NCBI GenBank assembly: GCA_963836265.1
Contig: CAWIIO010000006.1
Coordinates: forward strand, 806,001-870,000
Direction: 5' to 3'
Source of the DNA: CAIWHR01 sp963836265
GTDB taxonomy: Bacteria > Pseudomonadota > Gammaproteobacteria > Burkholderiales > Casimicrobiaceae
DNA: 64,000 nt
The translations under genes were made by a program, and so were the position numbers. Under the pieces are notes generated by a model. It was given only the letters and a program-made list of their open reading frames with translations, was not told the DNA's origin and searched no databases. This document shows positions 24,201-33,749 of the stretch, piece after piece. Each line of letters starts with the position of its first letter. The first letter of the stretch is position 1.

Positions 24201-26915
24201 ATGCCAAGAAAACCGATCCTTACGTTGAGCCTATTGGCAGCTGCGCTGGTCCTCCCGGGCTCGTCGGCGGCGCTCGGGCTGGGCAAGCTGACAGTCAATT
24301 CGGGACTCGGCCAGCCGTTGTCGGCGCAGATCGAGCTTACTTCCGCGGGGAAAGAGGATCTGGATTCGCTCGCCGCCCGTGTCGCCAGCCCGACGCTCTA
24401 TCAACAGAACAACCTCACTTATCAGGGCGTGCTGTCGCGCGCGCGCGTGAGCCTCGAGCGTGCGCGCAACGGCGAGCCGTATCTCAAGATCACGACGCAA
24501 AGCGCAGTCAACGAGCCGTTTCTCGATTTGCTGGTCGAGATCAACTGGGCATCGGGTCGCGTCGTGCGGGACTACACCTTCCTTCTCGATCCTCCGGGAA
24601 GCGCCATGCCGGCGGTAGCGGTCGAGCCCACGACGCCGGTTCGCGCCGGCGCTGCCGCGCCGCGCGCCGAACCGATGACCGCCGCGCGCGCCTCTCAGCA
24701 GCCAGCGGGACAGGCGGGCGACACCTACACGGTCAAGCGCGGCGACACGCTGTCGAAGATCGCGAACGAATACCGGCCTTCGAGCGTGACGCTGGAGCAG
24801 ATGCTGGTTGCGATGTTCAGGTCGAACGAAAACGCGTTCGACGGCAAGAACATGAATCGCCTGCGCACAGGTGCAATCATCACCGTCCCCAGCGCCGACG
24901 AGGCGGGTTCGATGCCAGCCTCCGAGGCGGTCAAAGTGGTCCGCGTGCAAACGACGGACTGGCGCGCCTATCGCGACAGCGTTGCTGCAGCGGCGCCGGC
25001 CGCCGAGGGTCCGGGTAGCCGGGCGGCAGGCGGAAAGATCGGCACGGTCGCCGAAGAGAAGGCGCCTGCTGCGCCCGCCGGCCGCGATCAGCTCAGGGTT
25101 TCGCGCGAAGCGGGCCAAGGCAAGGGCGGCGGCGCAGCGGCCGAGGAGGCGGTGGCCCGCGACAAGGCGCTGCAGGAAGCGCAAGCGCGTATCGCCGAGC
25201 TCGAAAAGACGGTGAGGGACTTGCAACGCCTGGCCGAGGTCAAGAGTCAGACGGGCGCCCAGCTCCAGGCGCAGGCCGAGGCGGCCAAGGGTACGGCCGC
25301 GGCGCCTCCGCCCCCCACCGCGGCGACGCCGATCACATCGGCGCCGGCGCCCGCGGAAAAGGCGCCCGAACCCGCGCCTGCGGCAAAGGCGCCGCCGGAA
25401 CCTGCGAGTACCGCGGAGGCGCCGAAGGCCGAGCCTTCGCCAACCGCCCCGCCCGCCGCCGAGCCGCCAAAGGCCGCCGAAGCGGCGCCCGTTGCGGAAC
25501 TGCCGAAGGCAGAGCCGCCGAAGGTTGCCGAAGCGCCCAAGCCGGCGCCCAAGGCGATGCCGAAGGCCCGACCGAAGGAGCCGCCGGGATTCTTCGACGA
25601 CCTGATGTCGAACACGCCGTCGTGGGCGATCGGTGGTGGCGCGCTCGTGATCCTGGGCGGCGTCGCGGCGCTCGTCGCCGCCCGCAGGCGCAAGACGACC
25701 AAGTTCGAGGACAGCATCATCTCGGGCACCGACATCAAGACCAACACCGTCTTCGGCTCGACCGGCGGCGGTGTGGTCAACACCGGCGACAACTCGCTCG
25801 CGAGCGATTTCAGCCGCGAAGGCCTCGGCAACATCGATACCGACGAAGTCGATCCGATCGCCGAAGCCGAGGTGTATCTCGCGTACGGGCGAGATGCGCA
25901 GGCGGAAGAAATCCTGAAGGATGCGCTCAAGAAGGACCCGCAGCGGCAGGAAATCTATCTCAAGCTGCTCGAGATCCACGCGCAGCACAACAAGCCCTCC
26001 GCGTTCGAGACCGTTGCCGCAGAGCTCTATTCGGTCTCGCAGGGCCAGGGCGAAGTCTGGCAGAAGGCCGTTGGTCTCGGCCGCCAGCTCGACCCGAACA
26101 ATCCGATGTTCACCGAGGGCGGTGCCGCCGCCGCAGCTGCCGCAGCCGCGACCGCCGGCAAGGTGGCCGCCGGGGAAGAGGCGCCGCCGACCGCGGCCGA
26201 GGCGCGGGCGAAGGCCGAACCGGCGCCCATTCCCGATTCGGGCGTGCCCGCGGACGTGGCAAGCGACATGGGCGACACCGGCGGCGGGCTCGATTTCAAG
26301 CTCGACGAGGAAATCTCGATCACGCCGTCGTCGGGTGCGCAACCGAAATCGCCGATCGACATTCTCGCCGGAGCGGAATCCGAGCTCGAGAAATCCGCAA
26401 AGAGCGGCGCGTCGTCGACGATGTCGGCGCTCGAATCGGCCGGCGACAAGGCGAAGGCCGCTGCCGCGGGGGCGGTGGCGTTCGCGAAATTCGGCGCCGA
26501 CCGGGCAGCGTCCGCGGACAAAGGCGTGGTCGACACTTCGAAGCCGGCATCGATCGCGCACGAGATGGATTTTACGCTGGACGCCTCCGAAAAGCCCACG
26601 CCGCTGCGGCCCGTTGCGCCGAAGCCGGAGCCCGCGATGGCTGGCGCAGCACCCTCGCTCGCGCGCCCGCAGGCGGCGATCGACCTCGACAAGCTCGATC
26701 TGTCGTTCGACCCCGAGCGCTCGACGTTCGAGGACCCCACGCCGTCGGTGCTCGACGGGCAGTGGCACGACGCGGCGACCAAGCTCGACCTCGCGAAGGC
26801 TTATCAGGAAATGGGCGACGTCGAGGGTGCGCGCGAGATCCTGCAGGAAGTGCTGCACGAAGGGGACGACCAGCAGAAATCGGAAGCGCAGTCGCTGCTC
26901 TCCAAGCTCGGCTGA
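24201..26915 (+). CDS. fimV: FimV-like cell-envelope/motility scaffold protein
   Basis: A 904-residue protein with a signal peptide, a periplasmic FimV N-terminal domain, a LysM peptidoglycan-binding module at about residues 175-230, a short coiled coil (about 325-360), a long Ala/Pro/Glu linker, one membrane helix at about 475-495, and a cytoplasmic part ending in a TPR-like FimV C-terminal domain (about 855-904). In Pseudomonas and relatives FimV localises type IV pilus machinery at the pole. The ATG at 24201 follows GGAGG; an in-frame ATG 39 bases upstream is weaker. The low-complexity linkers are typical. Confidence 0.9.
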   Translation: MPRKPILTLSLLAAALVLPGSSAALGLGKLTVNSGLGQPLSAQIELTSAGKEDLDSLAARVASPTLYQQNNLTYQGVLSRARVSLERARNGEPYLKITTQSAVNEPFLDLLVEINWASGRVVRDYTFLLDPPGSAMPAVAVEPTTPVRAGAAAPRAEPMTAARASQQPAGQAGDTYTVKRGDTLSKIANEYRPSSVTLEQMLVAMFRSNENAFDGKNMNRLRTGAIITVPSADEAGSMPASEAVKVVRVQTTDWRAYRDSVAAAAPAAEGPGSRAAGGKIGTVAEEKAPAAPAGRDQLRVSREAGQGKGGGAAAEEAVARDKALQEAQARIAELEKTVRDLQRLAEVKSQTGAQLQAQAEAAKGTAAAPPPPTAATPITSAPAPAEKAPEPAPAAKAPPEPASTAEAPKAEPSPTAPPAAEPPKAAEAAPVAELPKAEPPKVAEAPKPAPKAMPKARPKEPPGFFDDLMSNTPSWAIGGGALVILGGVAALVAARRRKTTKFEDSIISGTDIKTNTVFGSTGGGVVNTGDNSLASDFSREGLGNIDTDEVDPIAEAEVYLAYGRDAQAEEILKDALKKDPQRQEIYLKLLEIHAQHNKPSAFETVAAELYSVSQGQGEVWQKAVGLGRQLDPNNPMFTEGGAAAAAAAAATAGKVAAGEEAPPTAAEARAKAEPAPIPDSGVPADVASDMGDTGGGLDFKLDEEISITPSSGAQPKSPIDILAGAESELEKSAKSGASSTMSALESAGDKAKAAAAGAVAFAKFGADRAASADKGVVDTSKPASIAHEMDFTLDASEKPTPLRPVAPKPEPAMAGAAPSLARPQAAIDLDKLDLSFDPERSTFEDPTPSVLDGQWHDAATKLDLAKAYQEMGDVEGAREILQEVLHEGDDQQKSEAQSLLSKLG

Positions 26916-26936
26916 TCGCGACACAACGCAGCAATG

Positions 26937-26975
26937 GCGGGCGGCGGAGCCAATCCGCCGCCCGCTTCCTTTCTG
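26937..26975 (+). terminator. Terminator after fimV
   Basis: A perfect 12-bp stem (GCGGGCGGCGGA / TCCGCCGCCCGC) with a five-base loop is followed by TTCCTTTCT. The T-rich tail is imperfect, so read-through into truA is possible. Confidence 0.7.
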
Positions 26976-26999
26976 CAGCGAGCAGGGAAACAGGGCGTC

Positions 27000-27785
27000 A
27001 TGCGGATCGCTCTCGGCCTCGAATACGCAGGTGCCGCGTTCACGGGCTGGCAATCGCAACCCGACGGGCGCGGCGTTCAGGACGCGCTCGAGCGGGCGCT
27101 CGCCGCGATCGCCGGCGTCCCCGTGCGCACGACTGCGGCAGGGCGGACCGACGCCGGGGTGCACGCGACGATGCAGATCGTCCATTTCGATATCGGCGCC
27201 GAGCGGCCCGAAACGGCGTGGGTCCGCGGCGTCAACGCGCATCTGCCCTCGGACATCGCGGTGCTTTGGGCGCGTCCCGTCGCCGCGGATTTTCACGCGC
27301 GCTTCGAAGCGACGTCTCGCCACTACACGTACTGGCTGCTCAGTCGCGACACCCGCCCGGCGCTCCTCACCGGACGCGTGGGCTGGTACCATCGTTCGCT
27401 CGACGCCAGGTCGATGCGCGATGCTGCACGGGCGCTCGCGGGCACGCATGATTTCTCGGCGTTCCGCGCCGCCGAATGCCAGGCGAAATCGCCGGTGAAG
27501 ACGCTGTCGACGATCGAACTCACCGCCATCGGCGACTTCGTCCGCTTCGATTTTTCCGCCAATGCCTACCTGCAGCACATGATCCGCAACATCGTCGGCG
27601 CACTGGTGTACGTGGGCGCAGGCAAGCAGCCGGTGCGATGGGTTGCCGAGGTTCTCGCCGCGCGCGATCGCGCGCGCGCCGCGCCGACCTTCGCGGCCGA
27701 CGGCCTGTATCTGACCGGCGTCGATTTCGATGCGAAATGGGGCCTGCCGCCGGCGCGGCGGCCGGCATTGCTGCCGCTCGCGTGA
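27000..27785 (+). CDS. truA: tRNA pseudouridine synthase A
   Basis: A 261-residue enzyme that makes pseudouridine at positions 38-40 of tRNA anticodon arms. The catalytic aspartate is in AGRTDAGVHA (about residues 49-58). The ATG at 27000 gives the typical MRIALGLEYAGAAFTGWQ-like start; an upstream in-frame Met lies in the terminator hairpin and is rejected. It begins the truA-trpF-trpB-trpA-accD-folC-SPOR-cvpA-purF run. Confidence 0.95.
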   Translation: MRIALGLEYAGAAFTGWQSQPDGRGVQDALERALAAIAGVPVRTTAAGRTDAGVHATMQIVHFDIGAERPETAWVRGVNAHLPSDIAVLWARPVAADFHARFEATSRHYTYWLLSRDTRPALLTGRVGWYHRSLDARSMRDAARALAGTHDFSAFRAAECQAKSPVKTLSTIELTAIGDFVRFDFSANAYLQHMIRNIVGALVYVGAGKQPVRWVAEVLAARDRARAAPTFAADGLYLTGVDFDAKWGLPPARRPALLPLA

Positions 27786-27803
27786 CGGACGACCGGGAAC
27801 GAT

Positions 27804-28460
27804 ATGCGCACTCGCGTCAAGATCTGCGGCATCGTCCGTGTCGAGGACGGGCTCGCCGCCGCACGTTCCGGCGCCGACGCGATCGGGCTCAATTTCTGGG
27901 CCGGCACGCCGCGCATGGTGACTGCCGAACGCGCGCGCGCTGTCGCTCTCGCGCTGCCGCCGTTCGTGTCGATCGTCGCGCTCTTTGTCGATCCCGAGCC
28001 GGCGCAAGTCCGAGCGACGCTGGCTGCAATTCCGATCGACGGCCTGCAATTCCACGGCCGCGAGGCGGCGGAATTCTGTCGCGCCTTCGGACGGCCGTAT
28101 GTCAAAGCCGTGGCGGTCGCCGCCGGGGCCGAAGCAGGCGGTTTGCTAGAATACGCGGCGCGGTATCCGGATGCTGCGGGGCTCCTGTTCGATGCGCCGC
28201 CGGCGAGCGGACTGCCGGGCGGCACGGGGCGAACGTTCGACTGGGAAGCGCTGCCGAAAGAATTGCGGCGGCCGCTCATTCTTTCCGGGGGACTGACTGC
28301 CGCGAACGTCGGCGAGGCGATCCGTCGCGTGCGGCCATGGGCCGTCGACGTGTCGAGCGGAGTCGAAGCCCTCGACGCCGACGGACAGCCGCACAAAGGC
28401 GTCAAGGATCCTGCGAGGATCGCCGCGTTCATCGAGGAAGTGCGCCGTGCAGATGGGTGA
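27804..28460 (+). CDS. trpF: Phosphoribosylanthranilate isomerase
   Basis: A 218-residue TIM-barrel that isomerises phosphoribosylanthranilate in tryptophan synthesis. KICGI at residues 5-9 carries the catalytic cysteine and the DVSSGVE motif near the C-terminus binds phosphate. It follows truA by 18 bases and overlaps trpB by 14 bases if trpB starts at its GTG. Confidence 0.95.
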   Translation: MRTRVKICGIVRVEDGLAAARSGADAIGLNFWAGTPRMVTAERARAVALALPPFVSIVALFVDPEPAQVRATLAAIPIDGLQFHGREAAEFCRAFGRPYVKAVAVAAGAEAGGLLEYAARYPDAAGLLFDAPPASGLPGGTGRTFDWEALPKELRRPLILSGGLTAANVGEAIRRVRPWAVDVSSGVEALDADGQPHKGVKDPARIAAFIEEVRRADG

Positions 28461-29706
28461 CATCCCGTACAACCTTCCCGACGAACGCGGGCATTTCGGC
28501 CCGTACGGCGGAGTGTTCGTCGCCGAGACGCTGATCCGCGCGCTCGACGAGCTGAAAGCGGGCTACGCGCGCTACCGGAACGCCCCCGACTTCATCGCCG
28601 AATTCGAAGACGAGCTCGCGCACTACGTGGGCCGCCCGTCGCCCGTCTATCACGCGAAGCGCTGGTCGGACCGGATCGGCGGCGCGCAGATCTGGCTCAA
28701 GCGGGAGGACCTGAATCACACGGGCGCACACAAGATCAACAACTGCATCGGACAGGCGTTGCTTGCCCGACGGCTCGGCAAACCCCGGGTCATCGCGGAG
28801 ACGGGCGCCGGCCAGCACGGCGTGGCCGCCGCGACCGTCGCCGCGCGCTTCGGCATGGAATGCGTCGTCTACATGGGCTCCGAGGACGTCAAGCGCCAGG
28901 CGCAGAACGTGTTCAGAATGAAGCTCCTCGGCGCCTCGGTCGTGCCGGTCGAGTCCGGCTCGAAAACGCTCAAGGACGCGTTGAACGAGGCGATGCGCGA
29001 CTGGGTCACCAACGTCGAGACGACGTTCTACATCATCGGCACCGTCGCCGGGCCCCATCCGTATCCGATGATGGTGCGCGACTTCCAGAGCGTGATCGGC
29101 AAGGAGTGCCTGATGCAGATGCCCGAGGCCGCGGGCCGCCAGCCGGACGCGATCATTGCGTGCGTGGGTGGAGGTTCGAACGCGATGGGCATCTTCCATC
29201 CGTACATTGCGCACGACGCCGTGCAGCTCATCGGAGTCGAGGCTGCCGGGGAGGGGATCGCGACCGGTCGCCACGCCGCTTCGCTGCTCGCCGGTCGTCC
29301 CGGCGTGCTGCACGGCAATCGCACGTACCTGCTGCAGGACGCGGATGGCCAGATCGTCGAGACGCACTCGGTCTCGGCCGGACTGGATTATCCCGGCGTC
29401 GGCCCGGAGCACGCCTGGCTCAAGGACAGCAAGCGCGCCGAATACGTGTCGATCACCGACGACGAGGCGCTCGCGGCGTTCCACGCCTGCTGCCGGATCG
29501 AAGGCATCATTCCCGCGCTCGAATCCGCGCACGCGCTGGCCTACGCGGCGAAGCTCGCGGCGACGATGGACAAGGAGCGGATCCTGCTCGTCAATCTTTC
29601 GGGGCGCGGCGACAAGGACATGAATACGGTGGCCGAGCGGTCCGGGCTCAAATTCTATTGTCGCCCCGAGTGCGATCCCGCCGTCCGCGGCGAAAAGCCC
29701 GCTTGA
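28447..29706 (+). CDS. trpB: Tryptophan synthase beta chain
   Basis: A 419-residue PLP enzyme joining indole and serine. The PLP lysine lies in HTGAHKINN and the phosphate-binding loop is GGGSNAMG. The start is ambiguous: GTG at 28447 has GAGGAAG six bases upstream, while an in-frame ATG at 28453 would be two codons shorter. The stop overlaps the trpA start. Confidence 0.95.
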   Translation: MQMGDIPYNLPDERGHFGPYGGVFVAETLIRALDELKAGYARYRNAPDFIAEFEDELAHYVGRPSPVYHAKRWSDRIGGAQIWLKREDLNHTGAHKINNCIGQALLARRLGKPRVIAETGAGQHGVAAATVAARFGMECVVYMGSEDVKRQAQNVFRMKLLGASVVPVESGSKTLKDALNEAMRDWVTNVETTFYIIGTVAGPHPYPMMVRDFQSVIGKECLMQMPEAAGRQPDAIIACVGGGSNAMGIFHPYIAHDAVQLIGVEAAGEGIATGRHAASLLAGRPGVLHGNRTYLLQDADGQIVETHSVSAGLDYPGVGPEHAWLKDSKRAEYVSITDDEALAAFHACCRIEGIIPALESAHALAYAAKLAATMDKERILLVNLSGRGDKDMNTVAERSGLKFYCRPECDPAVRGEKPA

Positions 29707-30548
29707 ACAGGATCGACGCGACTTTCGCAAAGCTGGGCACCGGTGGCCGCACGGCGCTGATTCCGTACGTGACGGTGGGTGACCCATCGCTTCCGCTGAC
29801 GCTCCCGATCATGCACGCCCTGGTCGCGGCCGGCGCCGACGTGATCGAGCTGGGCGTGCCGTTTTCTGACCCGATGGCGGACGGCCCGGTGATCCAGCGA
29901 GCATCGGAGCGCGCGCTCGGCCAGCATGTGGGTTTGAAGGACGTCCTGGCGACGGTCGTCGCGTTCCGCAAGACCGATACGGTGACGCCGATCGTGCTGA
30001 TGGGCTACGCGAATCCGATCGAAGCGATGGGTATGGTGGCGTTTGCCGACCGCGCGCGCGCCGCCGGGGTCGATGGCGTGCTCGTCGTGGATTACCCGCC
30101 GGAGGAGGCAGGCGATTTTGCAGCGCTGCTCGGCGAGCGCGACATCGCGCCGATCTTCCTGTTGTCGCCGACGACCCCCGAAGCGCGCATTGCGGCGGTG
30201 GCGAGGATCGCTCGCGGCTACGTCTATTACGTGTCGCTCAAGGGCGTCACCGGCGCCGGACATCTCGACACCGCCGACGTCGCGCGCAGGCTCGCCGATA
30301 TCCGCAAGCACGTCGTGCTGCCGGTGGGTGTGGGCTTCGGCATCCGCGACGCGGCGAGCGCACAGGCGATCGCTGCTCACGCCGACGCGGTCGTCATCGG
30401 CAGTCGCATCATCCAGGAAATCGAAACCGGCCCGGCTTTCGCGGCGCCGGACCGCGCCGGCGCGTGGCTCGCAGGAATCCGCAGCGCACTCGATTCGATG
30501 CCCAGGCGCGCCGGCCGGGAATCGTCGGCGAGGGGAGCAACGCGATGA
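29703..30548 (+). CDS. trpA: Tryptophan synthase alpha chain
   Basis: A 281-residue TIM barrel that splits indole-3-glycerol phosphate and channels indole to TrpB. The catalytic region VIELGVPFSDPMADGP is complete. The most likely start is a TTG at 29703 in a TTGA overlap with the trpB stop, giving the standard N-terminus NRIDATFAKL; no ATG lies nearby. Overlap at the other end (ATGA) couples it to accD. Confidence 0.93.
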   Translation: MNRIDATFAKLGTGGRTALIPYVTVGDPSLPLTLPIMHALVAAGADVIELGVPFSDPMADGPVIQRASERALGQHVGLKDVLATVVAFRKTDTVTPIVLMGYANPIEAMGMVAFADRARAAGVDGVLVVDYPPEEAGDFAALLGERDIAPIFLLSPTTPEARIAAVARIARGYVYYVSLKGVTGAGHLDTADVARRLADIRKHVVLPVGVGFGIRDAASAQAIAAHADAVVIGSRIIQEIETGPAFAAPDRAGAWLAGIRSALDSMPRRAGRESSARGATR

Positions 30549-31414
30549 CTTGGCTGCAGAAGCTCCTGCCACCGCGCATCAAGAGCACGCCCGGCGGGCG
30601 CAAGACCGCGGTGCCCGAGGGCCTTTGGATCAAGTGCACCGCGTGCGAAGCCGTGCTCTACCGGACCGATCTCGAGAAGAACCTCTTCGTCTGCCCGAAA
30701 TGCGCGTTCCACACGCGCGTTCCCGCGCGCGAGCGCATCGACCAGCTGCTCGACCCCGAAGGCCGATTCGAGATCGGCTCCGAGGTCGTGCCCGTCGACA
30801 GCCTCAAGTTCAAGGATCAGAAGAAATATCCGGAACGGCTCGCCGCCGCGCTCGAGGAGACCGGCGAAACCGACGCACTGGTCGTGATGCAGGGCAGCGT
30901 CAAGAGCGTGCCGCTGGTGCTCGCCTGCTTCGAGTTCGATTTTCTCGGCGGCTCGATGGGGTCGGTCGTCGGGGAGCGCTTCGTGCGCGGCGTGCGCGTC
31001 GCTTTTGATAGCCGCGTTCCTTTCGTCTGCATCGCCGCGTCCGGGGGCGCGCGGATGCAGGAGGGCGTCAACTCGCTGTTCCAGATGGCCAAGACGACGG
31101 CCGTGCTGCAGGAATTGACCAAGGCACGGCTGCCGTTCGTGTCGATCCTCACCGATCCGACGATGGGCGGGGTGTCGGCGTCGTTCGCCTTCGTCGCGGA
31201 CCTGGTGCTCGCCGAACCCGGCGCGCTGATCGGCTTCGCGGGACCGCGGGTGATCGAGCAGACGGTGCGCGAAAAGCTGCCGGAGGGCTTTCAGCGCGCC
31301 GAGTTCCTGATCGAGAAGGGAGCGATCGACATCATCGTCGATCGTCGCCAGTTGCGCGACGAGCTCGCGCGGCTGCTTGCGATGCTGGCGAAAGAGCCGG
31401 CGCCGGCGAGCTAG
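30545..31414 (+). CDS. accD: Acetyl-CoA carboxylase carboxyltransferase subunit beta
   Basis: A 289-residue beta subunit of the carboxyltransferase that makes malonyl-CoA for fatty-acid synthesis. A four-cysteine zinc ribbon (C31, C34, C50, C53) precedes the crotonase-like domain with GGSMGSVVGE and GGARMQEG. The ATG overlaps the trpA stop by four bases. The trpA-accD-folC order is conserved in many proteobacteria. Confidence 0.96.
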   Translation: MTWLQKLLPPRIKSTPGGRKTAVPEGLWIKCTACEAVLYRTDLEKNLFVCPKCAFHTRVPARERIDQLLDPEGRFEIGSEVVPVDSLKFKDQKKYPERLAAALEETGETDALVVMQGSVKSVPLVLACFEFDFLGGSMGSVVGERFVRGVRVAFDSRVPFVCIAASGGARMQEGVNSLFQMAKTTAVLQELTKARLPFVSILTDPTMGGVSASFAFVADLVLAEPGALIGFAGPRVIEQTVREKLPEGFQRAEFLIEKGAIDIIVDRRQLRDELARLLAMLAKEPAPAS

Positions 31415-31511
31415 CGTCGGTCGCCCAAACGGGGGAGATCGGGCTGATTCGCACTTCCCCTCCGGCACCTGCCGTTCGCGAATGTTCGCGGGCATTCGAG
31501 TTTGGCCCTCG

Positions 31512-32807
31512 ATGAGCCGTCCCACCACGCTGGCCGCCTGGCTCGCGTACCTCGAGACGCTGCATCCCAAGGCGATTGCCATGGGATTGGACCGGGTGCT
31601 CGCGGTCAGCGCGCGCCTTCACGCCTCGCTCTCGTGCCCGATCGTCACCGTCACCGGCACCAATGGCAAGGGCTCGACCTGCGCGTTGGTGGAAGCGATG
31701 CTGCGCGGCGCCGGTTACCGCACGGGACTCTACACGTCTCCGCATCTGCAGGCCTACAACGAGCGCGTGCGGCTGGCCGGCCTGCCCGTCGCCGACGAGG
31801 CGCTCATCGCCGCCTTCAACGCGGTCGAGGACGCGCGCGCGACCGTCCCGCTCACGTATTTCGAATACGGAACGCTCGCTGCGCTATGGCTTTTCGCGCG
31901 CGCCGCACCGGATATCGCGGTGCTCGAAGTGGGACTGGGCGGTCGACTCGATGCCGTCAACGTCGTCGACGCCGATGTCGCCGTCGTCACGAGCATCGAC
32001 CTCGACCACGTCGACTATCTCGGGCCGACGCGCGAGGACATTGCCCGAGAAAAGGCGGGCATCTTCCGCGCCGGCCGTCCAGTCGTGTGCGGGGAACCGA
32101 ATCCGCCCGAAGCGCTGCTCGCGCACGCCCGCGTACTGGGGGCGCCGGTGTCGCTGATCGGGCGCGACTACGGGTACGCTGCCGCAGCTTCGCACTGGGA
32201 ATACTGGGGACCTTCCGGGCGCCGCTACGGACTGCCGCATCCGGCGCTGCGCGGCGTGGTCCAGCTCGCGAATGCTGCGAGCGCGATCACCGCACTCGAT
32301 TCGCTGCGGGAGCGCGTGCATGTCGGCGCCGGGGCCATCCGCGATGGCCTCGTCGCGGTGGAACTGCCGGGACGTTTCCAGGTGCTGCCCGGACGCCCGA
32401 TAATCGTGCTCGACGTCGCGCACAATCCGCAAGCCGCGCGCGTATTCGCCGACTGCCTGGGAGCGATGGGATTTCATCCGCAGACCACGGCCGTGTTCGG
32501 AATGCTCGCCGACAAGGACATCGCCGGCGTCATCGATGCGGTGCGCTCGCGCATCGACCGCTGGCATGTCGCCACGCTTCCCGGCCCGCGCGGTGCGAGC
32601 GCGGCGACGCTGCAGGCGCTGCTCCTGCGCAGCGGGGTGGCGCCGGAGTCGATTCGCGCGTTCGACGATGTAGGCACGGCATTGCGCGCCGCGAGGGACG
32701 AGGCAGGCGAAACTGATAGAATCACCGCTTTCGGATCGTTCCTGACGGTCGGCGCGGCGCTTGCCGCATTGAAACCCGGAGCGACGGTGGCGGCAAGGCA
32801 TGGGTGA
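31512..32807 (+). CDS. folC: Bifunctional folylpolyglutamate/dihydrofolate synthase
   Basis: A 431-residue Mur-ligase-fold enzyme that adds glutamate to dihydropteroate and to folates. The P-loop TGTNGKGS is near residues 48-55 and the family's HNP motif (DVAHNPQA) lies in the C-terminal half. The ATG at 31512 is chosen because MSRPTTLAAWLAYLE is the usual N-terminus. The 3' end overlaps the SPOR gene by 8 bases. Confidence 0.94.
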   Translation: MSRPTTLAAWLAYLETLHPKAIAMGLDRVLAVSARLHASLSCPIVTVTGTNGKGSTCALVEAMLRGAGYRTGLYTSPHLQAYNERVRLAGLPVADEALIAAFNAVEDARATVPLTYFEYGTLAALWLFARAAPDIAVLEVGLGGRLDAVNVVDADVAVVTSIDLDHVDYLGPTREDIAREKAGIFRAGRPVVCGEPNPPEALLAHARVLGAPVSLIGRDYGYAAAASHWEYWGPSGRRYGLPHPALRGVVQLANAASAITALDSLRERVHVGAGAIRDGLVAVELPGRFQVLPGRPIIVLDVAHNPQAARVFADCLGAMGFHPQTTAVFGMLADKDIAGVIDAVRSRIDRWHVATLPGPRGASAATLQALLLRSGVAPESIRAFDDVGTALRAARDEAGETDRITAFGSFLTVGAALAALKPGATVAARHG

Positions 32808-33702
32808 GCGCAACGCTGACAACGCAGACCTCGCGGTCCTCGAGCTGAAGAAGAAGGCGCGCCGGCGCCTGGTCGGTGCGATCGTGCTGGCCCTCGCGGC
32901 AGCGGTCATCCTGCCGCTGTTGCTGGAAAAGGAACCGAAGCCGCTCGGCGACGACGTTTCGGTGCAGATCCCGCCTATCGACGAGGGCAAATTCGTCAAC
33001 CGGCTGACGGGGCGCGCGAGCGACACCAAATCGTCGCCGAAACCGGCAACGAAGGTCGAACCCAAGGCGGAACGCGAGGCCCAAGCCAACGCAACAGCGA
33101 AGTCCGACACCGCCGCAGTCGGTACCAACACCCCGGCGGCTGCATCTGCGCCCGAGGCCGGTGTCGCGACGCCGGCACCCGCCGCAAAGGTCCCCGCGAC
33201 GCCAGCCCCAAGCAACGTTGGGCCGCCGAAGAAATCGCTGAGCGAGGCCGAGCAGCGCGTGTTGATGCCCGCGACGAAGGCGACCGTCAAAGGCGAAGTC
33301 AGCGCCGAGGCGGCATCCGGGCCCGACGCCGCGCGAGGGGCAACGCCAATGCCCGCGGCTCCGGTCCCCGCGCTGGCTACCGCGGCGCCGTCGGTAACAC
33401 CGCCGGCAGCGTCGCCGCCTCCGCTGGCGCCGAAAGCCGAGCCCGCCGGCGCGAGTCCGACGAAAAACGAAGGCTTCGCGGTCCAGATTGCAGCGTTTAC
33501 CGACGACAAGGGGGCCAACGCCCTCGCCGCGAAGTTGAAGAAGGCGGGCTTCGCCTCCACCTACGTCGAGCCAGTTGAGACGAGCCGCGGCACGCTGTGG
33601 CGCGTGCGCATCGGCGGTTATTCGGCGCGGGCGGAGGCGGATGCCGCGCGCGCCAAGCTCAAGGCCGACGGCTGGAACGGCATCGTCGTGATGGCGAAAT
33701 AG
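32800..33702 (+). CDS. SPOR-domain membrane protein (DedD-like)
   Basis: A 300-residue bitopic protein: short cytoplasmic basic N-terminus, a membrane helix at about residues 25-42, a long Ala/Pro-rich periplasmic linker (about 65-215) and a C-terminal SPOR domain (about 222-300) that binds denuded septal peptidoglycan. Location between folC and cvpA is that of dedD in enterobacteria. It probably takes part in cell division. It overlaps folC by 8 bases. Confidence 0.88.
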   Translation: MGERNADNADLAVLELKKKARRRLVGAIVLALAAAVILPLLLEKEPKPLGDDVSVQIPPIDEGKFVNRLTGRASDTKSSPKPATKVEPKAEREAQANATAKSDTAAVGTNTPAAASAPEAGVATPAPAAKVPATPAPSNVGPPKKSLSEAEQRVLMPATKATVKGEVSAEAASGPDAARGATPMPAAPVPALATAAPSVTPPAASPPPLAPKAEPAGASPTKNEGFAVQIAAFTDDKGANALAAKLKKAGFASTYVEPVETSRGTLWRVRIGGYSARAEADAARAKLKADGWNGIVVMAK

Positions 33703-33749
33703 CGCCGGGTGGATCCCGCACGCGCGCCCGCGCAATGCAGAGCCGTCCG

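Noticed and set aside
24231..28055. 1274-codon minus-strand open frame opposite fimV-truA-trpF
   Set aside because: Its Arg-rich composition and perfect overlap with three well-supported plus-strand genes mark it as a codon-bias artefact.
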